A stretch of 64,000 nucleotides of DNA from positions 7,244,598 to 7,308,597 of the forward strand of contig NC_135560.1 in the NCBI RefSeq assembly GCF_964340395.1, read 5' to 3'. Source of the DNA: Glandiceps talaboti (lineage: Eukaryota; Hemichordata; Enteropneusta; Spengelidae). Every line of letters starts with the position of its first letter. Within the stretch, counting starts at the first letter, position 1. Shown here one piece after another: positions 41,217-57,815 of this stretch. The translations under genes were made by a program, and so were the position numbers. The notes under the pieces are model-generated. The model had not been told where the DNA came from. It made no database searches and saw only the letters and a program-made list of their open reading frames with translations.

Positions 41217-41758
41217 AATTTTTGTGCTGGGAATTCCTCCCAGCGATTTTCTGTCATGCAGACAAATACAAACAAACAAACACAAATGCTACAGAGATCC
41301 ATTCGGGTTTGGGACTACGTGACAGGGCTATACTGCACGCTCTATATCACGTTGCTGTGGAACTGTCAAGGCTTTCCCAGTCAGTCCACAGGCTATCCCA
41401 GAGTCACCCAGGCCCGGCAAACATAGCACCTGCGGGCTCCGTGTGAGTAATCGTCCCCGACTTTTCGAGTCATTACTCCAGGAGTCCCCCCAAATTCGCA
41501 CTCGTCTTGTGAGTGAGACACGGCTGAGTGATACAGCCTACCCATCGAGTCTGTAGAACACTCACCCTGGGTTTGGGTCGGTCACAGAAAATCCCCTGTT
41601 TCCAGTGGGATTCGAACCCGTGACCTCCCGACTGCTAATCCTGTGCGCTAACCACTATGCTACAGGGAGCCGGTGTCATCTTCCTACGGCTCACTTAGAA
41701 AGTTACAAAACAAATAAACATAATTGAAGAATTGCACTCATACAAGAACCCTATCAAT
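41048..41758 (+). repeat. Repeat module S fragment, copy b, split by a SINE
   Basis: (TATG)n, TTTGTTTTAACTTATACTGT and TTCTTTTTTCGACCATCTT, then after the SINE CTTCCTACGGCTCACTTAGA and CTCATACAAGAACCC. The same contiguous sequence, without the SINE, is at 58105-58210 and inverted at 38270-38370. It stops abruptly at the trinucleotide array at 41759. Confidence 0.85.
41158..41690 (-). mobile_element. tRNA-derived SINE with about 53-base A tail
   Basis: On the minus strand the head reads GGCTCCCTGTAGCATAGTGG, TTAGCGCACAGGATTAGCAG, with box B GGTTCGAATCC. The body ends CCCAGCACAAAAATTTATTA and a long A run (plus-strand T run 41159-41211). The target CATCTT appears at both ends, and two paralogous sites lack the insert, so both boundaries are well defined. 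Confidence 0.93.
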
Positions 41759-41759
41759 C

Positions 41760-41824
<65 letters not shown>

Positions 41825-41860
41825 TAGTAGAGGTGGTGGTGGTGGTGGTGGTGGTGGTAT
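41759..41860. repeat. (AGT)n(AGC)n(GGT)n microsatellite
   Basis: Trinucleotide array with three successive variants; it marks the truncation of module S copy b. Confidence 0.95.
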
Positions 41861-42054
41861 GTTTATTAGAGTGACATGTAATCACATAACGTAATAGTAA
41901 CAAAAACAAGTCAAAACAAGGAATTACCCAGCCCAACGGGCTAATACACAAGACACAACAGTCAGTGTGCAATATATACAGGTAACACTGTTGAAATATG
42001 TAATAAATGTACGTCATCTGCTTCGTTTCTGTTGCTTCTATTACAAACTATTTT

Positions 42055-42225
42055 ATTCAAAGGTATGGCTGGGGTCAAAATTTACGGCAGGGGGGCCATG
42101 GAGAAATTTGGGGGCATGAAAAAAAATTAAGGGTTCAAAGGGAGGGGGGGGGCATGAAAATTCTGATGGTCTGAAAGGGGGGCGCCCTCGCAATACTCAG
42201 TTTGCTCATGATTTGAACCAAATTA
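42055..42225. repeat. Dispersed repeat family R3, copy 1
   Basis: AAATTTACGGCAGGGGGGCC ... AAAATTCTGATGGTCTGAAA, GGGGGGCG, TTTGCTCATGATTTGAACC. The reverse complement of the same blocks lies at 51245-51410. Confidence 0.7.
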
Positions 42226-42337
42226 AACCTTAGGAGCGGTCATTAAAATATTTCTCGCGGCTTCGGCGCAATAACTCCCAAAACCTATATTCTATTATGA
42301 GTTGGGTGACAGCCATACGAATGTATTTGTGTATGCT

Positions 42338-42578
<241 letters not shown>

Positions 42579-42854
42579 CCAAAAAACACGGTTTTGTTAG
42601 AGACATTTACGAATGATCTACTAGTTAAAGTAGAAAATACTCTTCAGGAAATCTGTTTGTTTTTATTTCGTTTGTTATTATCAAAGACTGTATTTTAATC
42701 AAGTGACAAACTCTGTTACTATGACAACAAACCACAATATTTCCTGTATATTATGATAAGCAATGAGTGGCATTTTCGAATGTTCAGTGAAAAACATGTC
42801 AATTTAGACAAACTATTCACAGTCAATGTTTTCAGTTTCTTTGGAGACCAACTT

Positions 42855-43118
42855 TAGGCCTAAAAAAATAAATTGTTTCATTCCGGTTACCCGACCCCAC
42901 CTAGTTTTTCACTGCCGACCCTAAACTTTTTTTTACGAATTCGAGGAAAAAAATAGTAAAATCGCGAAAATTGCAATGTATCGCAAGAAATAGTGGATGC
43001 GGAAACTGACATCAGTTTAAAAAGACAATATAAAACTGTTCTTCCAATCTGTAATGGTTGTACATTCTACATGTAAAATTGAGCGTAATCGGAACCACAC
43101 ATTTTTTTTGTTAGGCCT
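42855..43118. mobile_element. MITE, family GGCCTAA, copy 3 (internally deleted)
   Basis: Both ends kept: AGGCCTAAAAAAATAAATTG at the left and GGAACCACACATTTTTTTTG, TTAGGCCT at the right. Part of the interior seen in copy 2 is missing between ATGGTTGTACA and TGTAAAATTGAGCG. Confidence 0.82.
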
Positions 43119-44039
43119 CAGCCTCACTAGGGTATCGCACTCTTTTGGCATGCGCGCGTTAATGTAATTATTCATCATTCATTTTCGAACTATGTCAAAT
43201 TATTCTAATAAGGTATCTGTAATAAACTATATGGAAGAATTAGCGATCGGACTGGAGTGGCTCTTGACATGAACTAGTTTTGAACTTTATTTATAGGATG
43301 GAACTAATGGAAACTGCCAAAAACTATAGTCTAAGGCCTGAGCGTATTCGTTTCAATGGACCCGGAAACCGCCGCCAGTTCCATGTAATGTAGATGCCCA
43401 GTTAAAATCACCGTTCCAACGCAGGAGGGCGCATACTGTATCGCTTATCAGAAAAGCGGTACCGAGCAGTATGCCAATAACTGACATTTCATGTGTGAAG
43501 ACACTGCATGTAGTAGTGCAATTAACTGCAAAGACTTTTTTCATAAATATACTCTTTTATCGTTTGTAAGCATTTTCAAATCCTGATTTTTTTCTCAATC
43601 AGACAACTAAACTATTAGCTTAGTTACTGAAAATTGTGACAATAACAATAATTTGACATCATACATGTTAATTTGGGGGTCGATTTTATCCAGTAGTAGT
43701 ACATTAAGAGATTAAAATCGTGATCACAATTCGAAGCTAATTTTTGGGTGCGGACCTAAAAATCAATATGATTTTATTTATTTACCACGTTGTGTGTACA
43801 GCTTCACAAATACATTAACCCAGGGGTGACTCAATACTATTCAGGGTGTACGATATTACAAGTAGAAGTCATTATATCTTACAAAATATTTTCAAAATAG
43901 TTTTTCTATTTCCAATATATGTCAGGGAATGAATTCTGGAAGTTGCACTTTCTAAACTTGTTGAATAGAGATATGTACAGAAATTAGCGGTGATTGTGAT
44001 CAAACTGATAATGAATCTTTACAAAGGGAAAAGCGATTG

Positions 44040-44040
<1 letters not shown>
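43119..44040. other. Non-coding; inverted fragment of AAAGCTGC-family element
   Basis: 43670-43890 is the reverse complement of the interior of 19460-19818 (GTGATCACAATT, GACTCAATACTATTCAGG, GTCATTATATCTTAC). The remainder shows nothing recognisable. Confidence 0.6.
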
Positions 44041-44042
<2 letters not shown>

Positions 44043-44099
<57 letters not shown>

Positions 44100-44190
44100 T
44101 AGAATGACATGCATGTACAGACAGACAGACAGACACACACACACACACAAACAAACAAACAAACAGACAGACAGACAGACAGACAGAGAC
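44043..44190. repeat. Compound (GA)n, (GACA)n, (CA)n microsatellite
   Basis: GA array 44043-44100, then short GACA, CA and AAAC/GACA runs. Confidence 0.93.
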
Positions 44191-44539
44191 AGAGAGTAAG
44201 TCAGACAAATAAACCAACCAACAAACAAATTAACAAACAGTTTATCAAGCGTTTAAATTAAAGAAACACTTATAAGTTACGTAACAATACTTTGAAATGT
44301 TTTGTGTTCCCCGTGAAGAGCATGATGTATAGCCCATCTATCGAAAAGTCACATTTTCAGATCGAGTACCAGGTGTTTGAGCTTGAAGATGCATCTTAAC
44401 TATCATATGTCTTCTAGAACTTCAAGCAGCAAAACGTGCGCCACAATCTAAGTGGAATAAGCTTTGATTGAGTAGGTGTTGGTGTCAAGAGTCCTTCGAT
44501 TTCAGATGAGACACCTTGAAGATAATGGTCATATCACTG

Positions 44540-45118
44540 GTTGTTACTTCTAAAAAGTACCTCGGGTACATAATGTCTTCGACAGGGGATGACGAATTAG
44601 ATATGCGGAGTCAGCTCAAGTCGTTTTATGCTAGGGCAAATTTTATTGTTCGTAAATTTAGTCATTGCTCCAAGAAGGTGAAATGTACACTTTTTAGAAG
44701 TTTTTTATACAATGTATATTGTTTAAATGTTTGGTGTAACTATAGTACTAGGATGATGCATACTTTAAAAGTGGCATATAATAACACAATGCGATTAGTA
44801 TTTGACCTAAGAGGTGCAGTCAGCATTAGTAATATCTGTGTATCCAGTGATATTTTGAATTTTTCATCGCTCCACCGAAAGTTGCTGTATACGTTTAACA
44901 GACGTATTGTTGAGAGCCACAATACTTTAATTCGAATCTGCATAGACTCTGATGCATACTTTCATTCAAACTTTTGGAGAAAGTATAGGATTGTCATGTA
45001 TAGTACAAGATAGTTGCTAGTTTAACATTATTTCATCTGTCTCTTTCTTGGTGTCTGTATGTTTTTTATATTTTTTATGGGACATCTTGGTGGCCTGAAT
45101 TAATGAAATAATAATAAT
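44540..45118 (+). pseudogene. LINE reverse transcriptase C-terminal fragment and 3' end
   Basis: The frame 44555-45013 reads KYLGYIMSSTGDDELDMRSQ, LKSFYARANFIVRKFSHCSK, KVKCTLFRSFLYNVYCLNVW and VAYNNTMRLVFDLRG. This order (KYLG, YARAN, RKF-CS, LFRS, W, AYNN-R) is typical of the region after the polymerase core in CR1/Rex1-type non-LTR retrotransposons; the exact clade is uncertain. The catalytic RT motifs are absent, so it is 5' truncated. After the stop, a short 3' region ends GAAATAATAATAATATG, consistent with a short-repeat LINE tail. Confidence 0.75.
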
Positions 45119-45275
45119 ATGTAAGAATTAGCCCGGAAGGTTACAGAAATCAGCCTACTTTCAAAGTCGAACACACTGAGAATGCACATATCACCTTCTT
45201 TCCTTCCTTTTGTAGCTTGTTCAGCTATGTGAAATTTCTTGTCTATGACTTCTTTTAAGTTTACCATTATAACGT

Positions 45276-45440
<165 letters not shown>

Positions 45441-45611
45441 CGAGAGAGCGAGAGAAGAGAAAATATAAAAATTTGATGACGCGAGATTTCAATCATCACC
45501 AAGTAATAAATAAATCAAAATCACGACTTTACCAGTCTAAATCACATGTACACTCACATATAAAAAACACACACGTTTAAATATTTAGTTGTTTTAATGA
45601 ACCCATTCGTT

Positions 45612-45617
45612 TTTATT
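45612..45617 (-). terminator. AATAAA polyadenylation signal of alpha-tubulin
   Basis: Minus-strand AATAAA about 107 bases after the TAA stop; the first such hexamer downstream of the gene. Confidence 0.65.
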
Positions 45618-45723
45618 TTTACATATCTGGAGATTTTTACGGTCCATCACGACCGCCATATAAACTCCGGGACTTCATACTCGAGATGGATGTATTGTCT
45701 ATGTAATTCCGAATCGGTACAGT

Positions 45724-49778
<4,055 letters not shown>

Positions 49779-49878
49779 TGTCGATGATTTGTGGAATGGG
49801 CAAATACAAAATTAGTGGTCTCACAAAGACTGTAACGGGTCTCTGGTGAGAATGGCGCATTTTGAGATGGAATCCTGT

Positions 49879-49885
49879 TTATATA
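49879..49885 (-). promoter_or_regulatory. TATA box of alpha-tubulin
   Basis: Minus-strand GGCTATATAAAC, about 100 bases upstream of the ATG. This predicts a start near 49850 and a 5' leader of roughly 70 bases. Confidence 0.75.
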
Positions 49886-49889
49886 GCCA

Positions 49890-52424
49890 CTGACATCTGC
49901 ATCACCATACAAATGGCTCGTTCCACTTTGAAAACGGGTGAACCCAAGTGTCGGTAGTTATCAGGGTGTTCTCGTCTATAATTTGATGTACCAGGAGACC
50001 CTATGAAAAGTCTTTTGTAGTTGAATCTGTGCAAGTGAAAGTTGCTTTCGGACGATAAAATTCACCCTCACACGAATTTTACAACCTTTTAGATCTGCGT
50101 GATTACAGGCATCCCCTCGAAGAGCATCTCTCTAGAACCAAGTTACCCACCCTCTGTTGAGTTACAGTACAATATGACCGTACCACGCTACAGGTGCCAT
50201 CTTTTGGAGAACTTTTCTCGATCGGTCGAAAAAAAACCCTCTTGTCTTCTATTAAGTATTGTGTTGCGTGTTTATCATCGCATCACCCTAACCACGAAAT
50301 AACTTAATGTAAGGTCACGAAACCATAATTTATTTTGAACAAGTGTCCCGATATATGCATGTCTGTTGGGCCATAGACGTATCACTGATACTTCCATAGT
50401 TCCAACCACAACAAAGTCTTGATATTAAAGATGTACACATCACATTCACTTATGAATACTTGTTTCCGGCACAGTTACAGCGGGCCTGTAGCAGGTCTAA
50501 GGGACGATCTTATTCTGAACGTTCTAAAATAATACACATATACATAATGTATTTCGTACAACGTCCAAAGTAGCTAATTATGCAATAGCTCATTACGCAA
50601 ATTAGATTACGTCATCGCTCTGTTACACAGATTTACCATGGCAGTAAATTTTATACTGTTTCATCTGTCAATGACCTGATTTCGACCCGATTTCCAAATG
50701 AAAGTTTTCTTTATTTCTATACCTATACAAATTGTCGCTGGGAACATTTATGTTATTCCGTGTTAATTCTACTTTCAATTTCTAGACAAACGTGTGTTTG
50801 GCACGCATATATCCGGTTTTAGCTAACCCATAGACAGTCTAGTACACTTGGTACACTCATCAATTAGGCTAAACTTTGGCTTCTCAAGTATTGTACCGAG
50901 ACTGCCATCAAAAGTTGTGTTTGAAATACCAGGTTTTGGAGCACATGAACCATTCGCTGTCGTACGTGACGGTCGAGGTCATGTAAACTGTCAGATATGA
51001 TATTGTGCATCGCGATGAAAGTTTATGAGAGTGGGAATTGGAGCAATTTATATAAGAATAATAAGTTGTACTGAAGGGTATCCCCCTCCCGTACCCTCCC
51101 CCATCCGCTTTTTCAACAAATTGTGCACAAATACACTGCTCAGAGAGTTGTATTTGATTCTGCACATTTTTGTTACATCGTGTTATACTGCAGTGTATAC
51201 AAACAGGTATCTGTACCATAGGTAGCATTGGTAGACAACTACCCCTGGAGTTAATCTGGTTCAAATCATGAGCAAAACATTTCGTGACCCCCTTTCAGAC
51301 CAACAGAATTTTTAAGCCCCCCCCCCTCCCCTTTCGCACTCCCCTTTTCTCCTCAGGCCCTCCTGCCGTAAATTTTACTCTTTCCCTTAGCCCTACCCAC
51401 TCAATATGGCCAATGGCGGACCCCCTCCCTCCCCCGATATACTTTATAGTCCTTTTAATAGTACCGTAATTCCCCCTTTTTACAGTGCCCACTTGTTAGC
51501 ATGGTGTTATTCATGTTTTCACAATGGAGTATGTCATTCACTCGAGTTCTATCTAATACGAATACTATAATACAAAGCTGGAAGCTATCATTTTGCTTTC
51601 TATGGCGTATAAATCACTTATGTCGTAGCGTAGAGGTTGTAATTCCACTCATAAGCACAGTACTGGACTCCATTCCTGAGTTATTGTTATAGCATCCAGG
51701 ATGAGATTTCACTGATCTCAGCCCATGTCATGTCGCATTCAACAGGACACAGATTTCTGGCCAATTGAATTGAATTGAATTGACCTTTATTTCACCAGAA
51801 AATGAAAACATAACATAAAATCTAAAGTGTAATTCTGAAATTTTATTCACAGAATAAAACTAGTTCATAGCACCTTTATCAGTGTATCGCATGGTTCACA
51901 TTTAGTGCCATCGTGATATAAAATATTCAACGTGGATAAAACAAAAAATAGAATTAAAAAAAGATGGTTATACCCTGTTTGTTTGAGAAAATGACTTACT
52001 TTAATAACTAGGAAAAACAGAGACTCAAATTAGAATAATGTTAATATTCTTCTTTTTCAATGCAAAATAACACATTTCCGATTAGTTAATTTCTAAATTA
52101 AGATCATTGCCGTTATTAAGTTCCCTGTTCAACATTTACAATTTTCATCCCTCACGTGGCCAATTGAAACCTTGTCGGCTAGCATACACGATAACATTAC
52201 GACTGTATTTCATTTCGAAGGCCTTCATTTCTTAGAATGAGCTTCAATGAAAGTGGAATACAGTTTGAAACGAGTTTTGGAACTATTACGTAGACACGGA
52301 TTGTGGTGACGTGGACATTGTTTGTCGTGACGTAGAACGATCAGGATCTACATGTTCTGATCATATACAATAACGTGAGTTTTGCATGGTATAGTAAACC
52401 ATAACCTACATATAGTAAACAATA

Positions 52425-52429
<5 letters not shown>
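49890..52429. other. Intergenic; dispersed repeat R3 copy 2 at 51245-51410
   Basis: No gene recognised. 51245-51410 (GGTTCAAATCATGAGCAAAA, CCCCCTTTCAGACCAACAGA, CTGCCGTAAATTTTACTC) is the inverse of 42055-42225. The palindromic AATTGAATTGAATTGAATTG is near 51763-51782. Confidence 0.5.

Positions 52430-52478
<49 letters not shown>
52430..52478. repeat. (AC)n microsatellite
   Basis: About 24 uninterrupted AC dinucleotides. Confidence 0.97.
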
Positions 52479-52480
<2 letters not shown>

Positions 52481-52566
52481 CAACATTGAACTTGTCAGCA
52501 ACTATAAGCAATATTGATAGAATTTCGGTATTCCGTAAATGCTGCTATGTACAATATACAGTCCGT

Positions 52567-52867
52567 TGCAAGTTACCGATCATCGATTCTGTTTGATACA
52601 ACCATGCAGAAACTATTATGTGAAACTGCACATGCTATACTTTAAGATAGCAAGATTGAATGAACAGTTTCTTGCTACATTTTGTTTTAGACATCAAATG
52701 CAGACATCAAAACATTTGGTGCCCACGTGTCTGCATCTGGTTGCACGACGTTAATAGACGAAATGTTGCAAGAAATTGCGATCTCGCTATCTTAGTTTAA
52801 AATTTGCAGTTTCTTATTGGTTTCTGCCTGGCTGTGGCAAACCGAGCCGGTGAACGATAACTTGAAA
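52567..52867. mobile_element. MITE, family GTTTGATACAACC, copy 2
   Basis: Left end AAGTTACCGATCATCGATTC, TGTTTGATACAACCATGCAG mirrored by a diverged right end CTGCCTGGCTGTGGCAAACC, GAGCCGGTGAACGATAACTT. Interior GACATCAAATGCAGACATCA as in 26197-26535. It directly abuts the pentanucleotide array. Confidence 0.82.
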
Positions 52868-52876
52868 TGGGTTGTA

Positions 52877-53033
52877 TATTGCATTGCATTGCATTGCATT
52901 GCGTTGCGTTGTGTTGTGTTGTGTTGTGTTGTGTTGTGTTGTGTTGTGTTGTGTTGTATTGTATTGTATTGTATTGTATTGTATGTATTGTATTGTATTG
53001 TATTGTATTGTATTGTATTGTATTGTATTGTAT
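52877..53033. repeat. Graded pentanucleotide array
   Basis: Ordered blocks: about four GCATT, two GCGTT, nine GTGTT, then about eighteen GTATT with one shortened unit. Neighbouring blocks differ by one base. Confidence 0.96.
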
Positions 53034-53738
53034 GGTTTGCCTCTGTATATCGAGTATCAGCCATGTGACAGTCACATAAAAGAAATTTCATAAAAAATTC
53101 TAAGGCACTTTTTGTTGCCAGAAACTCTCCAATAATGAAGGATAACACATATCTTACAGTGAGATAACAGAAATTTAGCATGTTGAGTGATGTGTCTAAA
53201 ATTGATTGTTTCTAATGTCTAACCTCGTGACTTCCAGGGGAAAAAATCAACATTTTCCAATTCCAAGATTTTGGGAATACACTACAGCTGTGGCAATCCT
53301 TCGACAGCTGTTTAGTTTCAGGTATTGACGACAATTATTGATATTATTCCCGCGTAAAATAAATTTAAAAATTGTTAAATCTTCTGATTTGTTGTTATGT
53401 ATACATGGCTACGTAAGTTAAAATCAAGAAATAAACCATGGGTCGCCATGGTAATCTTTGATTAAGAGGTACAAATGATCTGAAAGAAGTCAACCCATAT
53501 TAGAATCTAAAATGGCCGCCGAATACTATTTTAACTCCACACAGGAGTAAGGTAAAATATTACTGATTTTCTTGAAAACAAGACGATAAACACCTAGAAA
53601 TTCTTTGATTATTTCAAAGTTTGAAAAAATATCAATAACTTAGATTTCCTGACAAATTGACAAAATTCCATTTTAAGGCACATTCTAATAGTTTCTACTG
53701 TACAAGTACAAAATAATTACTATATTGATAACCTAATT
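53034..53738. other. Non-coding, nothing recognised
   Basis: Left flank of the large inverted repeat; the arm could extend into it, but its partner would lie beyond the window end. Confidence 0.4.
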
Positions 53739-55122
53739 TGAAATATTTGTATGGTCTCGGACAAAAAAAATCATTTATTAACTTTCCAAATCTCTTCTCA
53801 CCATTCATAATTTGTACTTTTAACGACAGATATATTTTCCTGAGGATATGCACCGATGATAGTACACATACAAAATATTTGGATTTGATATTTAACCATG
53901 AGAGCTGAACATCATAATAACCAGATGCAGTGGTGTAAAAAAGACTATTTCTTGTGAATGAGACATTTTTTGTAAATCCAACAACGTTGAACTAGATGCA
54001 AAATGTCTCTAAAAGATCAAATGTATAAATTGAACATGAATGTGGCGTAATCAACGAGTTCCTTTAGACTTCATCTTGGCGAACGCACAATTGTTCAATA
54101 ATGTCTTATGGCTTCATTGTCATTTGCCCATTCAATAAGCTTTCTGCTATACCCTTCCTAGGAGATCGGTATTTCCTGTTTTGGCGCCTCGTCCTTCATC
54201 GCCTAGAAACGAAGCAGATATACTAGTACACAGATATAGTGAATTGAAAAAGTAAGTGACACGTGTATTTTTGTCTAGGTGGTATCCGCTTGTTTTGAAC
54301 CTGAAGCTCTCGCCACTGACGTCTAGTCAAATGGACCTAATCAAGCAAAAATCTAGCTTGGCCACATACTCACTAAAGTGAAAACTGTACAATCCAGTAG
54401 TCATCTCTTGACAGGCACTTCCATGATCAAGAAAAAAAAACATCCTGATATGCAAATTATGTTTACAACATAAAACTACTTTTAAATTTGAATGAAAATC
54501 CCATACATATGTGGATGTAATAAAGTCATCAGGCTCCCAGCTTCGTTGGTGGTAATTTAAAATTTAACATGGAATGTTATTCTACATACATCCATTTGAC
54601 TAGACGTGAGTGATAAGATCTTCACATTGAAACCAAACGGATAACATCTAGACTACACCTACCCGTGTAATTGTAAGCCAAAAACGAAAGTTGTGATTCT
54701 AGACTTCTCCCTTCTTCCATGATGAATACTACTTTGCTTAGACCCAGGAAAGTACACAAATGCTCCAATGAGTAAATGAGTAAATAATTTAGCAGTATAA
54801 GTTCAATATCGACATGTACATGATAAATTTAAGGAAAAAAATAGCAGCTAATTTAAAGGGAGTCGTTTACGGTGCTTTAAAATTTTAGCAGTTTTAGTAT
54901 ATAGCTGTTAGCTGTGGAAATGTGTAACACAGTTCTAGCATATCGTAAGCTTAGTCGCCGGCATTGGTATGTCCCTTCGGACTCTGAATCATTGTCGGTT
55001 GAAAGATTACCGCGGAAATCCAGCGTTCAATTAAAATATATATCTATATATATTTGGAACTCTTCGCAAAACTATTGCGCTCTGCCACTGCGGTATAGAG
55101 CACTGTCTTAGCAGATTGATAC

Positions 55123-55231
55123 TCACCGAGTTATATATATCTTATCTTGTAACACCTCGAATTTGTCTTCTTGTTCTTGTTCATCATCATCATCATCATC
55201 ATCATTATCATCATCATCATCTTCTTCTTCT

Positions 55232-55266
<35 letters not shown>

Positions 55267-55530
55267 TTTACTACTGGGTTCACAAATGACACAAAACGCA
55301 ATCCCGCAAAAAATTATCAACGCGAGAATAACACACGGAAATACATCAATGTATCCTTTCAATGAACTTAAGAGGTGATTGGACTCCACGGCTCCATTAT
55401 CGGCTAATATCGGCGTTGGCGTCGACGTCGTGTTTGACGTGTAGTTGTCAGTCACCGGTAACGTTGATATAGCTTTGTACAAAACAGTCGAAGTGATGTT
55501 CACAAGCTTGTAGTCTCTAAAAGTGAACAT
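55123..55530 (-). CDS. Unrecognised small membrane protein with acidic tail, copy A (3' end altered)
   Basis: I do not recognise the family. The frame starts MFTFRDYKLVNITSTVLYKA, with N-glycosylation sequons NIT, NYT and NTT in the first 35 residues. A hydrophobic segment at about residues 60-83 (YIDVFPCVILALIIFCGIAF) is followed by CEPSSK and a long Glu then Asp run encoded by GAA/GAT repeats. No signal peptide is seen, so an N-out signal anchor is possible. The frame ends in IYITR soon after FEVLQDK because arm A diverges there; copy B continues. It could be an exon of a larger gene, or non-coding repeat DNA with a chance frame, but conservation of the frame in both arms favours coding. 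Confidence 0.45.
55181..55272. repeat. (ATC)n(TTC)n microsatellite
   Basis: Trinucleotide array encoding the acidic run of the gene on the other strand; its counterpart at 62641-62757 has a different composition and length. Confidence 0.93.
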
Positions 55531-56141
55531 GTTGCTGATGTAAAACTTATCACTTTGTTACGCTTTTAGAACAAAAAAATTTAACGTCAGGAAGATAGCG
55601 AACGTAAATTCGTAAGTTCTTTTTTTGCCTGCTGTAAGTGTCACGTTTTTGTTCCCTGAGCACAGCGATTTCGTTATGATCATAAGCAGGAAGACCTGAT
55701 GTAAGAAGGAAGAGTTGGGGTCCTGAAGGTCACATGACGTTCCATATAAGGAATGACAATAACCTCAAGGTAATCAGTTAGTTTGTGAGGATTGGTCGAT
55801 ATTGGCATTAATAACGTCTGTAAGAGATCCACTACTTGTATGTCACACGTCCAACTTTAATTCAACTTGCCAACATTACTTTTTCGTGTCCCCTGTAGAT
55901 AGTGATGGCTTTATACCTTTTTTTCAAAGACATTTCTAAAGAAATCATGAATCAACAGGTGACTCAATATATGTTTATAACTTTCGTACATGGGTGTAAG
56001 CTTCAATACATATTGATATAAGGTAACAGTTTCTAATTATTTGAGTCAAGATAACTGTTGGCTAAGTTTGTATTCAGACCATTATAATGGTGAATACGGT
56101 CACTGCAACCAACTATCAATTATGCAGACCACCCCCGTAAC

Positions 56142-56264
<123 letters not shown>

Positions 56265-56943
56265 GCTGTTATTTCTTCCGCGATACTGCGAAATGTGCGT
56301 CTTGGACAGTGCTGTAAATGAGGCTGTGGTTTACGAGGTGATGCTGCCATCCGTCCGTCCAAACGTCCGTTTATCCATCCATCTTTGTATCCTAAACCGT
56401 GCACCCAATTTCTACACATTGTTTACAAGATCAACACTGTATTGTGCTATCTATCTATTGTGATGACTCATCATTATAATAATAACGAAGGTGATATTAT
56501 GAGAACATATGTCATGAAGTGATTCCACTGACAGTAAATTACTAATTGCCTATATTGCATTCAACGTGAAAGGTCTCACTGGCCAAACATGTGTGGTCCA
56601 ATTATTTCAATATGACCGACGGTAATCATAATTATAGTAACTCACCTAACTAGACAGACCTACATCACGTTACAAAACTGTACTGATTTAAATTTGTTAT
56701 TGTTCCTCGTTTGGGTGATGTCATTAGCATCTAGAACAGTTTCGTGTTAGTAGAAAAACAAACTGAACAGTGTATTAGGTATTTCCAAAACGTTCTGGAG
56801 AAGCGGAATTTATCACCCGCCTTGTCTTCAGGAAAATCAGTCTCAGAAGAGGAAAATCAACAGGTAAAGTTTTAACATTTAGATTTGTATTACATTTCAT
56901 TGATATTGCAAAACGTAGTTGCAATAACATGCAGTAAATACAT

Positions 56944-57669
56944 TTATACGTCACCTGTCACCAATCTCGCATTCTGATTGGTCGAGAGCCCTGCAGATAC
57001 ACAGGCGTATTTTTCACCAACAGTCGTATTTTTGCTTGTTGTATCACGTGATCACTGCACGTCCCCTTGTAAACAAATCTAGCAGACAACTAGAGATCGA
57101 GCTATAACCAGCATTTCCAATGCCAAATTTGTTGTCAATCGAACAAAATATCACCGTTGTATACATTGTAACAAGTCTTTGAACTGTACTTTTCATGTCA
57201 CAGGGAAATAGTCAAAAATTCCACACACAACCGTGAAAGTCCAGTGACGGCGAACGCACGGTCATCACGCGATCGTAAACTGTTTAACATGAATTCCTAA
57301 ATTTATGAAGGATATGAAAATTACCACCACAGAGGGTGTAATTTTTGCTTAACTAGAACAACAAAATATATCACGAACATTTATGTACATTTAATGGAAT
57401 ACAGTACGCAAAACAAAGACGCACTCATTTTTCAGCTGATGGTTATAAGTTTCAATATATCGCTGAGTGATATGCAAATAGTAAACATTACGTCATACTA
57501 CTGAGCAAACGCGCACTCTGATTGGACGATAAAGTTAAGGCTGATATGTAAACAACCGCATTGCAGTTATCAGAGAGGTGCATGATACTACGCTCAACAG
57601 TATAACGCGGAAGTGATTTTATTTTAACATGAAACAGCATTTATAGACATTCAAAAAGGTGACGTATAA
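56944..57669. mobile_element. MITE with TTATACGTCACCT ends
   Basis: TTATACGTCACCT at 56944-56956 and its exact complement AGGTGACGTATAA at 57657-57669. The paralogous site at 38860-38890 lacks the insertion. The interior has no recognisable protein. CTGATTGG occurs near both ends. Confidence 0.8.
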
Positions 57670-57815
57670 GTATGTTATTTGCCAAATACTGTTCCACATC
57701 TTGCTGCTCGAGGTAATTTTTCTGGTATAACGGCTCGCCTCCGGCTCTCCGTTATACCAGAAAAAATTACCTCTTGCAGCAAGATATGGAACGGTATTTG
57801 GCAAATAACATATAC
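57670..57815. mobile_element. Near-perfect foldback (hairpin) element 2
   Basis: Arms of about 63 bases (GTATGTTATTTGCCAAATAC, TCTTGCTGC, GGTAATTTTTCTGGTATAAC and complements) surround the loop CTCGCCTCCGGCTCT at 57733-57747. It abuts the TTATACGTCACCT MITE and is also absent from module S copy a. Confidence 0.88.

Noticed and set aside
41590-41690. A free tRNA gene on the minus strand
   Set aside because: Good A and B boxes, but the sequence continues into a SINE body with an A tail and has target duplications.
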